Origin: Dasypus novemcinctus
Taxonomy: Eukaryota; Chordata; Mammalia; Cingulata; Dasypodidae
Direction of reading: 5' to 3'
Length of the DNA stretch: 64,000 nucleotides
Assembly (NCBI RefSeq): GCF_030445035.2
Contig: NC_080694.1
Span: 76,161,257 to 76,225,256, forward strand
Shown here in pieces: positions 1-10,391 of this stretch (the first letter of the stretch is position 1; each line of letters starts with the position of its first letter). The notes beneath the pieces were generated by a model, which was not told the origin of the DNA, did not search any database, and saw nothing but the letters and a program-made list of their open reading frames with translations. The translations under genes and the position numbers were made by a program.

Positions 1-2289
1 ATGGATAGAGGTTTACATTGTAGTTTACACTCTCCCCCAGTCCACCCAGTGGGTCATAGCAGGACATATAATGTCCAGCATCTACCCCTGAAGTACCACC
101 CAGGACAACTCCAAGTCCTGAAAATTCCCTCACATCGTATCTCTTATTCCCTCTCCCTACCTTCAGCAGGTTCCGTGGCCACTTTCTCCACATCAATGTT
201 ACAATTTCTTCCATTACTAATCAATATAGTTTCATAGTAGAATAGTAAGTCCACTCTAATCCATACTCTATTCCTCCATCCCATGGACCCTAGGATGGCT
301 ATGTGCAGTCCACCTCTATATCAAGAGGGGGCTTAGATTCCACATGGATGATGGTTTCAATTCTCCTTCTTGAAGTTGTAGGAACTCTTGGCTCCCTGGT
401 GTGGTCGTTGACCTTCTAAACCTCCCTGTAGCTGGTTGGGGTAAGTCCAATAATCCAGTGGATAGGAGTTGCAAGTTTGCTGAGGCTCAGGGCCCAGCTG
501 TCACATGGACAGTCTAGAGATTAAGGTCTCTTGAGTATATACCAACCCCAGTGCAAACCACAGGTCCAGTAAAAGTAACAGAAGAGGCATGTGTAGAAAG
601 GTCCCATCTGAGTCCAACTCCATCACACTCAGGAACACAAACTCTAAAGTAGGGCCAACTGACATGGCACTGAACTCCAGAGACATCTGTCATGACCATA
701 GAACCTGTTGGTCTCTATAGCCCTCAGGAGAACCAATACCTGGCCTTGTGTCTACTTTGGCTGTCTCTGGGACCCTGCTGAGGTGTGTGTAAGCATCACC
801 CCTCAGATGACCTCCTGACTCTTTGTTGGAGACTCATAGCCATATGAACTCATTTGTCCTTTCCATTTCCCCCTTTTATCCAAAGTAAAAAAGCAGTTTT
901 TAACAACTGACATTACATGTAGGCTGAGATATTCTGCTGGTCTGATTGACCCTTTTATTCAGGGTCTATTTCTAGTTACATCATCAGCTGGTGCTTGGTA
1001 GTAATCCCTCGGTGCCAGGGAGGCCCATCCCAGGAGTCATGTCCCATGCTTGGGGGAAGGAAATGCATTTACTTGGTAAGTTTGGCCTAGAGAGAGGCCA
1101 CATTTGAACAACATAGAGGCTTTCAGGTGGTAACTCTTAGACACCCAGCTGCTCTAGGCCTAGATCATATTTCAGGCACACAGGCTCATAAACATAGTCA
1201 TCAGTATCAACAGCTCATTGTTGGATCATCCATCTTTATTGGTCTTGGCCATTGCACTTGGGGGACTGTTGCTGTTCCATTGGGGAGTGTGATAGAACTT
1301 CCCTGGCTAGGAACTCAGCACTCCCTCGGTTGTCGTTTTCAACTGTAACCACTATGAAAATATTCAAACATTTTTATGTACCCTGTATACATGCCCTAGA
1401 TAACTCCCTCCCAACCATGTGTCTCCTATAAATAACACCCCACACCTGTGTTCCTCCCCTGCCATAGTTGAACATCTCTGTGGTCCAAAACTTATTTAAA
1501 AATGAAGCATAATATATTGTCAAGTTCCATTAACAGTAAAATAGAATATATTGATGGGTTTAAAGGTTAGATATAGAATACATACTAATTTAGAAAAAAA
1601 TAATAAAGTAAAAATAAATTGGGGTATCAAAAAATGAAAAAATGGAAAAGCTTTGTTTCTGATATTTTGCCTTTCATCAGTGCTATAGGTGTTGTGTGTG
1701 TACAGTAGAAAGGAAATTTCCATTTCTTCTTCAGTGTCTATATCCTTTCTTTTTTTTTCTAATTATTAAGTTTGCCTTCACAAAAGTTTTAGATCACAGT
1801 AATTCACATATACAATATATGGTACTCCCACATATCCAACATCAAACACTTTGTCCCTTGCCCAGCAATGATCTTTTTACATGTTGATATTATACTTGCT
1901 GCAGCTGATGTACATATATTGAAACAATAGCTTTCAAACTTGGGTCCATTTGGGTTTACATTATGGTTTACATTTTAGCTTATAGACTTTTATACATTTT
2001 TGATATAATTTAACATGTTCTATATCCATCATAGCATGATCTTGTGGAACAATTCCATTGCCCCACAGTTACATTGATTCCATTTATTCAATACCTCTCT
2101 TCCTCTCCCCTCAGGGCCCACAGTGACAATCAATCTTCAATAATTGAAGGACCATATTCAGAGATACGTGCAACAATGATGAGGGCTTGGCATACTCGAC
2201 TTCCCTAACCCATTGGGAGCCACCAATTCTCTCTCAAGAGACAATTCCCTCTGTTTGAGAACATCAGTCCTTTGTTGCAGACTTCTCAG

Positions 2290-3352
2290 GGTTTTCTACA
2301 TATAGTATCATGTCCTCTGCAAATAGTGAAATTTTGACTTTTTCTTTTCCAATTTGGATGCCTTTTATGTCTGGTTCTTGCCTCAGTGCTCAAGCAAGTA
2401 CTTCTAAAATGATATTAAATAGAAGGGGTGATAGTGGGCATCCTTGTCTTGTTCCTGATCTTAGAGGGAAAGATTTTAGGATTTCACCATTGTAAATGAT
2501 GTTAGCTGCGGGTTTTTCATATATACTCTTTGTCATGTTCAGAAAGTTTCCTTCTATTACAATCTTTTGCAGTGTTCTTTTCAAGAAAGGGTGCTGTATT
2601 TTGGTATGTGCTTTTTCTGCATCTATTGATGTGATTATGTGATTTTTTCTTCAATCTGTTTATATGGTGTATTACATTAATTGATTTTCTTATGTTGAAC
2701 CATTCTTGCATACCAGGAATGAATCCCACTTGGTCATGGTGTATAATTCATTTAATGTGTTGTTGAATATGACTAGCAAGTAGTTTGTTGAGGATTTTTG
2801 TGTCTTATTTCATTAGAGAGCTTGTTCTGTAGTTTTCCTTTCATGTGGTGTCTTTGTTTGACTTTGGTACTAGAGTAATGTTGGCATCATAGAATGATTT
2901 AGGCAGTGTTCCTTCTGTTTCGATTTTTTGGAAGAGTTTCACCAAGATTGGTGTTAGTTCTTTCTGGAATGTTTGGTAGAATTCACCTGAGAAGTTGTCT
3001 GGCCCAGGGCTCTCCTTAGTTGGGAAGTTTTAATGACTGATTCTAGCTCTTTACTCGTGATTGGCTTGTTGAGATTATCGATTTCTTCTTTCATCAATGT
3101 AAGCTGCTTATGTGTTTCTAGGAATTTGTCCAGTTCCTCTAAATTGTCTTTCTTGTTGGCATATAGTTTTTCAAAATATCCTCTTATGGTAGTCTTTATT
3201 TCTGTGGGGTCAGTCGAGATATCTCCTTTCTCATTTCTTATTTTGTGTATTTGCATCATCTCTCTTTTTTTTTTTCTCTGTTAGTCTAGCTAAGGGTTTG
3301 TCAATTTTATTGATCTTCTCAAAGAACCACCTCTTGGTTTTGTTTATTTTTT
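2290..3352 (-). pseudogene. L1-A ORF2 remnant, reverse transcriptase part
   Basis: Decayed L1 ORF2 (endonuclease/reverse transcriptase polyprotein). Minus-strand frames give recognisable pieces: [20 protein letters not shown] (RT palm region, about 2390-2500) and the linker upstream of RT with TDPTEIKTT and ETHKQLTLMKEEID (about 3080-3210). Frames change several times. The next ORF2 residues towards the N-terminus resume at 5698, beyond the retro-insertion. The C-terminal third of ORF2 is missing through an internal deletion near 2285. Confidence 0.85.
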
Positions 3353-4539
3353 CAAGTGCTTTTTTTCTGCACAGTATGTTTATTTCAATATAAGGTTCTC
3401 AGGTACAAATTGTTCATATTTCAGGTGTACATTGTGTACATATCATAGTCTTTTCTTACTTGGTATGTCATAGATTTAAAAGATAAGATGCATAATCATG
3501 AAGCATCTTCATGTTTTCCTTTGTACAGTGTGTTTCTTTGCTGTAACACCTTATTTCCATCCCTGACTTTTATTGGTCCTTCCCCCTTCTTCCAAAGCAT
3601 GCAAAAGCTTACATGCACATACACACACATACACACACGCTTGCATTCCTGCAGAGTCTAGATGCTTCCCTGTGAAGATTTTAGGTTTATTCTCAAATTA
3701 CTTCATTAACTACACGTGAAATTGTTCATACCTCCTGGAACTGTTTGCCCAATAGACTTTGCTACTGATCCTGATTTGGATTGCATTAATCTTTGTCAAT
3801 TGCCCTAATCTGAACGTCCCATTTCTGAAAGCACTTTACAGAGCATTCAATGACTTGAATACAGTAATTCTTCAGCAGCATTATAGCTACAATTACTATT
3901 CTTAGTCAATGGAGTGTTAACTCAGGGAGAACAGTGTTGACTGACTTGAGAAAATGTCCTTTCCTATTAGAAAAATAAATAATACTCTAACCCATGTGTC
4001 CACATAAACAAGTGCTTTTTAAAAAAATGAACAAGGAGAAAAGGGGGCTAATGGAAGGAGTGAGGTCCTTGCGAAGAAAGGCAGGGAAGGAGTCCCAGCG
4101 CCCCAGTGGAGGGACTGCCCTTTGTAGAAAGAGGGACCCTTCCTTGTACCCACCTGAAAGAAGGTGGGGGTCGGTCCCAATGCAGATGGGACTAAGGCTG
4201 GTAGTGAAGAGAGCAAGTAGGTCACATCTGAGCCTTATGTGTTCTCGACAAGGTACAGAGTGCCCTGTCAGGGGAGAATGGTAGTGGAGGAGCACGTGTG
4301 GACCATCCAAGGACAGAGCAAGAGGGATAATACTCCTCTCAGAGAGGAAACAGGCAGTAAAGGGGCATTTTACAATTTGGACTTAAAGTGAAGCTAGGCA
4401 GCCCTGTTGTGTGACGTCCTCTGGTGGTGCCCAGGGGCTGAGGTGTGGGCACAGAGAGGCCTGTGGAGAGCTAAACCTGAGGTGGGGCATGACGGGCGGG
4501 GGGATGCGGAGAATGTTAAGCAGATAATCGTAGTAGGCA

Positions 4540-4870
4540 CTCCTCTTTAGTTCTCTGAACCCTGTGATTGTATTTATATGACATTCTATAAAAAAGCAAA
4601 TCTATAGGGACAGAAAGTCGATCAGTAGTTGTCAGTGTCTGGGTGAAAGGAAAAAATTAACTGTAAAGGACACAAGAGAATTTTTGGAGTGAAGAAATAG
4701 TCCTATATCTTGACTGTGATCAGCGTTACCGTAGGCATTGTCAAAATACTGTACACTTACAATGGTGAATTTTATTGTATGTGAATTATTCTTCAATGAA
4801 CTTAACTAAAAAATGAAATGAAATAAAATAACAAAATAAAAAAAATAAAATAAAATAAAACTATAAAAAT
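4540..4870 (+). repeat. Old L1M-type 3' end
   Basis: The text around ATGACATTCTATAAAAAAGC, ACTATAGGGACAGAAAG-like sequence and TGTACACTTACAATGGTGAA, followed by an A-rich tail at 4805-4870, matches what is known of the 3' ends of ancient mammalian L1M subfamilies. It lies inside the retro-inserted block. Confidence 0.6.
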
Positions 4871-5023
4871 ATATAACATATATAGGAAAATGAAATTAAT
4901 AAATTATGTCAATAATTTTTAAAAAATCAGTTGCCTTTATACTATGCTAAAATGTAAGAATAATGGGCTTTGAAATCTCTAAATAATATGTGTTTGCTTT
5001 CAGCCTGTATTAAAGGTGATTGA

Positions 5024-5433
5024 GGGGGCGGACTTGGCCCAGTGTTTAGGGCATCCGTCTACCACATGGGAGGTCCATGGTTCAAAACCTGGGCCTCCTT
5101 GACCGTGTGGAGCTGGCCCATGCACAGTGCTGATGCGTGCAAGGAGTCCCGTGCCATGCAGGGATGTCCCTGCATAGGGGAGTCCCATGCACAGGGAATG
5201 TGCCCCATAAGGAGAGCTGCCCAGTGCGAAAGAAAGTGCAGCCTGCCCAGGAGTGGTGCTGCACACATGGAGAGCTGACACAACAAGATGACGCAACAAA
5301 AAGAAACACAGATTCCCGTGCTACTGACAACAGAAGCAGACAAAGAAGATGCAGCAAATAGACACAGAGAACAGGCAACCTAGGTGGGAGGGGGGTAGAA
5401 GGGGAGAGAAATAAATGAATCTTTAAAAAAAAA
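5024..5433 (+). mobile_element. DAS-type SINE, with TSD
   Basis: tRNA-derived armadillo SINE. The tRNA-like head (GGACTTGGCCCAGTG, then a B-box-like GGTTCAAAACC near 5080) is followed by the SINE body and an A-rich tail ending CTTTAAAAAAAAA. Perfect 13 bp TSD TAAAGGTGATTGA at 5011-5023 and 5434-5446. It sits inside the retro-inserted block and is therefore younger than it, or travelled with it. Confidence 0.92.
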
Positions 5434-5494
5434 TAAAGGTGATTGAAACATAATTAAAAGAAGTCATACAAAACTCTGAATTTATTTAATGTTT

Positions 5495-5672
5495 AGAGTA
5501 GTGACTCTCAACTTTAATTACATGTTGGAATAATATGTGGAACTTGTAAAAGTACTAATACCTGGACCAATTAAAACCAAAAACTCTGAGACTGAAGCCA
5601 AGGCTTCAGTACTTTAAAAAAATCTTTCCAGGCCATTTTACTGTGCTGGCAGTGATGAGAGCCACTGGTATG
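5495..5672 (+). repeat. MER5A-like DNA transposon relic
   Basis: The run from GTGACTCTCAACTTTAATTA through AATACCTGGACC to GAGAGCCACTGG resembles the non-autonomous hAT element MER5A, including the inverted-end pattern CAGTGG...CCACTG. Its age (shared by placental mammals) shows that the surrounding block derives from old genomic sequence. Confidence 0.6.
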
Positions 5673-5697
5673 GGGTTTTGTCAACAAAGTTTAAATG

Positions 5698-6768
5698 TCA
5701 AGTGCTTTCTTATTTTCTATTTCATTTAGTTCTGCTCTGATTTTTGTTATTTCTTTCTTTCTTTTTTCTTTGGGTTTAGTTTGTTGTTTTTTTACTAATT
5801 CCCCCAAGTGTGCAGTTACTTCTTCAATTTTAGCTCTTTCTTCTTTTTTGATGTATGAATTGATGGCTATAAATTTCCCTCTCAGTACTGATTTTGCTAC
5901 ATCCCATAAGTTTTGATATGCTGTGTTATCATTTTCGTTCATTTCAATGTAGTTATTAATTTCTTTTGAGATTTGCTCCTTGACCCACTGGTTTCCTAAG
6001 AGTGTGTTGTTTAACTTCTGTATCTTTTTGCCAAATCTGGGTCATTGGCCCTTGCAGATTTCCAGGTTCATTCCACTGTGGTCAGAGAAATCATTTTATA
6101 TGAATTTGATCTTTTGCATTCATTGAAACTTTTTCTGTGGCCTAGCATGTGCTCTATCTTGGAGAATGATCCATGTGCACTTGAGAAGAATGTATATCCT
6201 GCTCTATTTCAGTGCAATGTTTTCTATATGTCTATTTGGTCCAGCTCCTCTAATATGTTGCTCAAAGTTTTTGTATCTCTATCGATTCTCTTTTAAGATG
6301 TTCTGTCCAAAGTTGATAGTGCTGTATTAAATCCCCCACTATAATTGTAGAGGCATCTATTCCTTCACTTAGTTTTTCCAGTGTTGGCCTCACATATTTG
6401 GAGGCACCCTTGTTAAGAGCATAAATGTTTATGATTGTTCTTTCTTCTTGAAAGATTATCCCTTTCACTAATATGTAGTGTCCATCTTTGTCTCTCACAA
6501 TTGTTTTGCATTTAACATCTATTTTGTCTGATATTCATATAGCTACTCCTGCCCTTTTTTGGTTATTATTTGCCTGTAAGATTTTTCCCAGCCATTCACT
6601 TTCAACCTCCTTGAATCCCTAGGTCTAAGATGTGTTTCTTGTACACAGCATATAGATGGGTTGTATTTCCTTATCCAATCTTCCAGTCTGAGTCTCTTGA
6701 CAGGTGAGGTTAATCCATTGACATTCAGCATTATTACTTTCAAGGAATTACTTATATTAGCTATATTT
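5698..6768 (-). pseudogene. L1-A ORF2 remnant, endonuclease part
   Basis: N-terminal part of L1 ORF2. The minus strand gives the endonuclease start VNGLTSPVKRLRLEDWIRKY and QETHLRPRDS (near 6600-6740), then DGHYILVKGIIFQEERTIIN (about 6430-6500) and VGDLIQHYQL where intact copies read GDFN (about 6330). The expected start ATG (GCT AAT ATA follows) reads ATA, so the start is lost. Several frameshifts. The remainder continues at 2290-3352 beyond the retro-insertion. Confidence 0.85.
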
Positions 6769-6834
6769 TCTTTGGATTTGTGTTTGTCATATTTTGTTGG
6801 ATTTTTTCTTCTCTTTTTGTCTTTTTAGTTGCTC

Positions 6835-8169
6835 TTACACTCTCCTCCAACTCTGTCTCTCTTGTTTTTTTCTTTCTTCCTGCAGAACTCCCTTTAGTAT
6901 TTCTTGTAGGGCCAGATTCTTGTTGGCATACTCTCTTAGTTTCTGTTTATCTGTGAATATTTTGAACTCTCTATCATTTTTGAATGTTAGCTTAGCTTGA
7001 TAGAGTATCCTTGGTTGGAAATATTTTTCTTTTAGTACCTTGACTATATAACACCATTGCCTTCTTGCCTCCATGGTTTCAGATGAGAAATCAGCACTTA
7101 ATCTTGTGGAGCCTCCTTTGCACGTGATGGTTCTCTTTTCTCATGCTACTTTTAGTATTTTCTCTTTGTTTTGAGCATTGGATACTTTGACAAGTATATG
7201 TCTTAAAGTAGGCCTGCTGGGATTTATGCTGTTTGGGTTGCATTGTGCTTCCTGGACATGTACGTCCATCTCCTCAATAGGTTTGGGAAGTTTTCAGCCA
7301 TTATTTCCTTCAACACCCCTACTGTCCCCTTTCCCTTTTCTTCTCCTTTGGGGATGCCTATAATGCATATGTTTGTCCTTTTTGCATTGTCATGCAGGTC
7401 CCTAAGTCTTTTTATTGATAAGTTCTACTATTTTTTTGATTTCAGAAGTACTGTCTTCCATGTCACTAATTCTTTCCTCTGCCTCTTCAAATCTGCTGTT
7501 ATTTTCTGAGAGCGAACTTTTCATTTCTTAAATTGTGCTATTCATCACCATCATATCCGTTATCTTTTTGTGTATGATTGCAATTTCTTCTGTATTCTCT
7601 CCAAGTGTTTTCTCCATATTCTTTCTTTTTTTAAAGATTTATTTCTTTATTTCTCTCCCCTTCCCCCCACCCCAGTTGCCTGTTCTCTGTGTCCATTTGC
7701 TGTGTCGTCTTCTTTGTCTGCTTCTGTTGTTGTCAGTGGCACAGGAACCTGTGTTTCTCCTTGTTGCGTCATCTTGCTGTGTCAGCTCTCCATGTGTGCA
7801 GCACCATTCCTGGGCATGCTGCACTTTCTTTCATGCTGATCAGCTCTCCTTATGGGGTGTACTCCTTGTGCGTGGGGCTCCCCTATGCGGGGGACATCCC
7901 TGCATGGCAGGGCACTCCTTGCATGTATCAGCACTGCACCTAGGCCATCTGCACACGGGTCAAGGAGGCCCGAGGTTTGAACAGCGGACCTCCCATGTGG
8001 TAGATGGACGCCCTAACCACTGGGCCAAGTCTGCTTCCCCTTCCATATTCTTAATCTCTTCCTTCACTTCATCAAATTGGTCCCTAATATATGTTTTGAG
8101 AGCTTTAATTACTTGTTTGATGTTCTGCTCCTCTTACTAGCTTTTAGTTTGTTCATTGGATTGGGGCAT
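6835..8169 (-). pseudogene. L1-A ORF1 remnant, SINE-interrupted
   Basis: ORF1 encodes the L1 RNA-binding trimeric protein. The ATG is at 8169-8167 (context shared with L1-E at 17605) and the usual end WRRV-stop is at 6835. The C-terminal domain is readable: QPRILYQAKLTFKNDREFKI and FTDKQKLREYANKN (6880-7020). A SINE at 7624-8042 splits the coiled-coil region. Without it the frame is about 916 bases, close to the 313-codon ORF1 of L1-N. Frame is broken. Confidence 0.85.
7624..8042 (-). mobile_element. DAS-type SINE, with TSD
   Basis: Full-length SINE in reverse: T-rich tail at 7624-7660, tRNA-like head (GGGCCAAGTCTGCTTCCCC in reverse) at about 8020-8040. TSD CCATATTCTT at 7614-7623 and 8043-8052. 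It interrupts ORF1 of L1-A. Confidence 0.92.
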
Positions 8170-8940
8170 GTTTTCCTGATTATTGGTTTGAGTTGTAGTT
8201 TTTTGTTACTGTCTGGTCATCATTTTATCTTGACAGGTTTAATCAGATGCTTAACTTCTTTGTCTAGTCTTAGGGTTTAATTAGTTGTTTTTGCATGCAT
8301 GTTTAGTCTTCTCTTTGTCACTTTGTTCTTCTTATTTTAATTCCTTGTTGTTGCCTAAGTTCACTTGAAGGAAAATATTAGGGCCAGAGAAAGCAAAAGG
8401 AGTAAGAAAAAAAAATGTATAATAGTAGTATTGATAATAAATGTTAACAGAAGAACCTTGTGAGATCTAGGAGAATGGATATTAGACTCACCTAAGCTAT
8501 GTAGTGTTATAACAGTAAGAAAAGTAGAGTATAATGAGATAGTAAACTGAATATGAGGAGGAATATAGTATGAATTAAAAGGACAGAGTGTTCAGGAGAG
8601 AGGTAAAGAGAAAAGAAGGACAATACTATAAAGAGTGAATAAAAGGCAGAAATCAGAAAAAAGGTATTAGAAATAAAAAGGCAGAAAAATTGGGGGCCAA
8701 TCAAAGTGAGGTGTAATGTAGGAGAAACAATAAATGATGGAGGATAGAAAGATGTAGAGGAAAGGGAATAGCATTGGTGGCCAAAATCAATACACACAGA
8801 AAAGAGGAAATGGAGGATGAGGAAACACAGCAAATATGAAGCACTCCCTGCTGTACCTAATATTAAAAAAATTAAAAAGAAGCAAAAAAAAAAAAAGGGA
8901 CAAAGGGGGGAAGCAAGCAAGTAAAAGAAAAAGCGGGAAT

Positions 8941-9312
8941 GGGAAACGGACTTGGTCCAGTGGTTAGGGCATCCGCCTACCACATGGGAGGTCCGCGGTT
9001 CAAACCCTGGTCCTCCTTGACCCATGTGGAGCTTGCCCATGTGCAGTGCTGATGCATGCAAGGAGTGCCCTGCCACGCAAGGGTGTCCCCCAAGTAGGGA
9101 AGCCCCATGCACAAGGAGTGCACCCCATAAGGAGAAGCCGCCCAGCGCGAAGGAGAGTGCAGCATGCCCAGGAATGGCACCACCCACACTTCCCTTGCCA
9201 CTGACGACAACAGAAGCGGACAAAGAAACAAGATGCAGCAAATAGACACAGAGAATAGACAACCAGGGGAGGGGGGGGGGATTAAATAAATAAATAAATC
9301 TTTAAAAAAAAA
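8941..9312 (+). mobile_element. DAS-type SINE, imperfect TSD
   Basis: SINE starting GGGAAACGGACTTGGTCCAG, with a B-box-like GCGGTTCAAACCC at 8996-9008 and an A-rich tail (AAATAAATAAATC then TTTAAAAAAAAA). TSD-like GAAAAAGCGGGAA (8927-8939) and GAAAAAGAGGGAA (from 9313). It lies in the purine-rich part of the L1-A 5' UTR. Confidence 0.9.
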
Positions 9313-10338
9313 GAAAAAGAGGGAAAAAAGAAAAAAGGGCCTTGGGGAGATAAAGAGGAAGGAAAAACAAGAAGACAAACCAACAAAAAAGACCAGACAA
9401 AGTTTCAAGCAAGGAGTCCTCTTTTCAGTTAAATAAAATACTTAGGAATCTGACATTCGCTGTTTCTTCTTTCCTCACATCCCTCTCTCCCAGGGCAGCA
9501 GGAAAGCTGCAGGAGGGGTCCAGTAGGAGATTCAAGTGGGTCCTTGGTGAACCAGATCAGCCCAGAAAACAATAATTCAGTTTCTACAGAGAGAGTACAC
9601 ACACCTCACCAGGATCCCTAAGTATGCTATTGGAAGCTTGGAAAACACAACCTGCAGTCCCTCTCCTTTAGGTGTGTTACAGGAGGGCTAGTTGATTTTC
9701 TGACTACACCTTTTCCCAGACCAAGTTTCCTATCCCAGGGTGTTTAGGTAAATTGAGCTTTCTTAACAGATTTGCCACTCCTTTCTTCCCAAGCACAAAA
9801 AAAGGGGGGTGGGACCAGAAAATTAAACCCACACTCATTTGGCCCCTCTACACCTCCCACCAAATCCCTCCCACTCATGGATGTCAGTCCAAAATCAGAG
9901 GGCTAGGGTAATCCCAGCCTCTGGGAGTGCTGTATTTGGGAAAGGGAAGTCCAGGATATAGCAGATTCAGCGTATGTGGAACATGGGCTATGGGGGCTGT
10001 GGAACATGGGCTATGGGGGCTTAGGGGACACAGACCTGGGGACCACACATATGGAGATAATGGGGCTTGGGAACACCACTGCACAACTGACAGTTTTCAG
10101 GGAGCACTGCAACTGCCAGCCCTAGGGGGAAGGGACCCACCTCCCCACAACTTCCAACCTCTGTGTCAGAAACCCTCAGTTCTACCTTTAGTAAGCACTA
10201 CTTTTGTCACAGTCTCTCCAAATTGATGTCCATATGCCTCCTGCCTTGCAAGCCCCTGAAAGAGCCCACTCCAGCAAGGTTCCAACCCTATTTGGCTGCT
10301 TCTTTGCAGGAGAGATTATGAAGTGCACTCACTCAGAT

Positions 10339-10347
10339 GCCATCTTG
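10339..10347 (-). promoter_or_regulatory. YY1-like site at the L1-A 5' end
   Basis: The minus strand reads CAAGATGGC, about 15 bases inside the element's 5' end. Human L1 carries the same YY1 site near its start, where it sets the transcription start. In the full-length L1-E copy the matching place reads AAGACTGCATC, so the site is lost there. Confidence 0.6.
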
Positions 10348-10391
10348 CCCCACCTCCTCAAGGTATCTTTTGACTTATCAAACATGCACAA

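Larger units (their letters stand above)
3363..5697 (-). mobile_element. Retro-inserted host sequence inside L1-A (non-L1, 2.3 kb)
   Basis: This block splits L1-A ORF2 exactly: the L1 sequence stops at TCAAGTGCTTT (3352-3362) and resumes at a second copy of the same 11 bases (5698-5708), which fits a target-site duplication. The insert is not L1-A sequence. Read on the minus strand it ends ATTGAAATAAACATACTGTG then CAG and a short A run, that is, an AATAAA signal about 15 bases before an A tract at the insertion edge. It contains an old L1M-type 3' end (4540-4870), a MER5A-like DNA transposon relic (5495-5672) and a younger SINE (5024-5433). I infer a retrotransposed copy of a host transcript. 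No convincing coding frame was found in it. Confidence 0.6.
1..10361 (-). mobile_element. L1-A: long LINE-1, 3' end off the left edge
   Basis: Read on the minus strand this is a LINE-1 running from its 5' end near 10361 to beyond position 1. In minus-strand order: 5' UTR 10361-8170, ORF1 8169-6835, ORF2 from about 6768 down to 2290, then 3' UTR 2283-1. The 3' UTR matches the 3' UTR copies elsewhere in the window. The element is interrupted by two SINEs (7624-8042, 8941-9312) and by a 2.3 kb insertion at 3363-5697 that holds a third SINE. It also lacks about 2.3 kb across the ORF2/3' UTR boundary near 2285. The ORFs carry many stops and the ORF2 start ATG is ATA, so the copy is dead. The left TSD is outside the window. 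Confidence 0.9.
8170..10361 (-). promoter_or_regulatory. L1-A 5' UTR / internal promoter region
   Basis: Region upstream of ORF1 on the minus strand, interrupted by a SINE at 8941-9312 (leaving about 1.8 kb). It includes a purine-rich (plus strand) stretch near 8870-8940 and 9310-9370 and a GC-richer outer part (9880-10361) shared with the L1-E 5' UTR at 15753-16400. The outermost part begins like other L1 promoters, with a GGAGG...CAAGATGGC start. L1 5' UTRs act as internal RNA polymerase II promoters; activity of this copy is unknown. Confidence 0.75.

Noticed and set aside
3987-4310. Overlapping ~100-codon frames on both strands inside the retro-inserted block
   Set aside because: No recognisable domain, open on both strands at once, and no conserved motif; not supported as a gene.
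5024-5110. tRNA-like sequence at the start of each SINE as a tRNA gene
   Set aside because: Box A and box B are present, but no full cloverleaf is maintained and each is followed by the SINE body and tail. They are SINE promoters, not tRNA genes.
7535-8140. A 201-codon plus-strand frame and similar long frames over SINEs (8507-9262 minus, 20386-20904 minus)
   Set aside because: They run across SINE sequence and L1 antisense and their proteins repeat the SINE translation (for example CWAASSTRVKEA-like runs). They are open by composition only.
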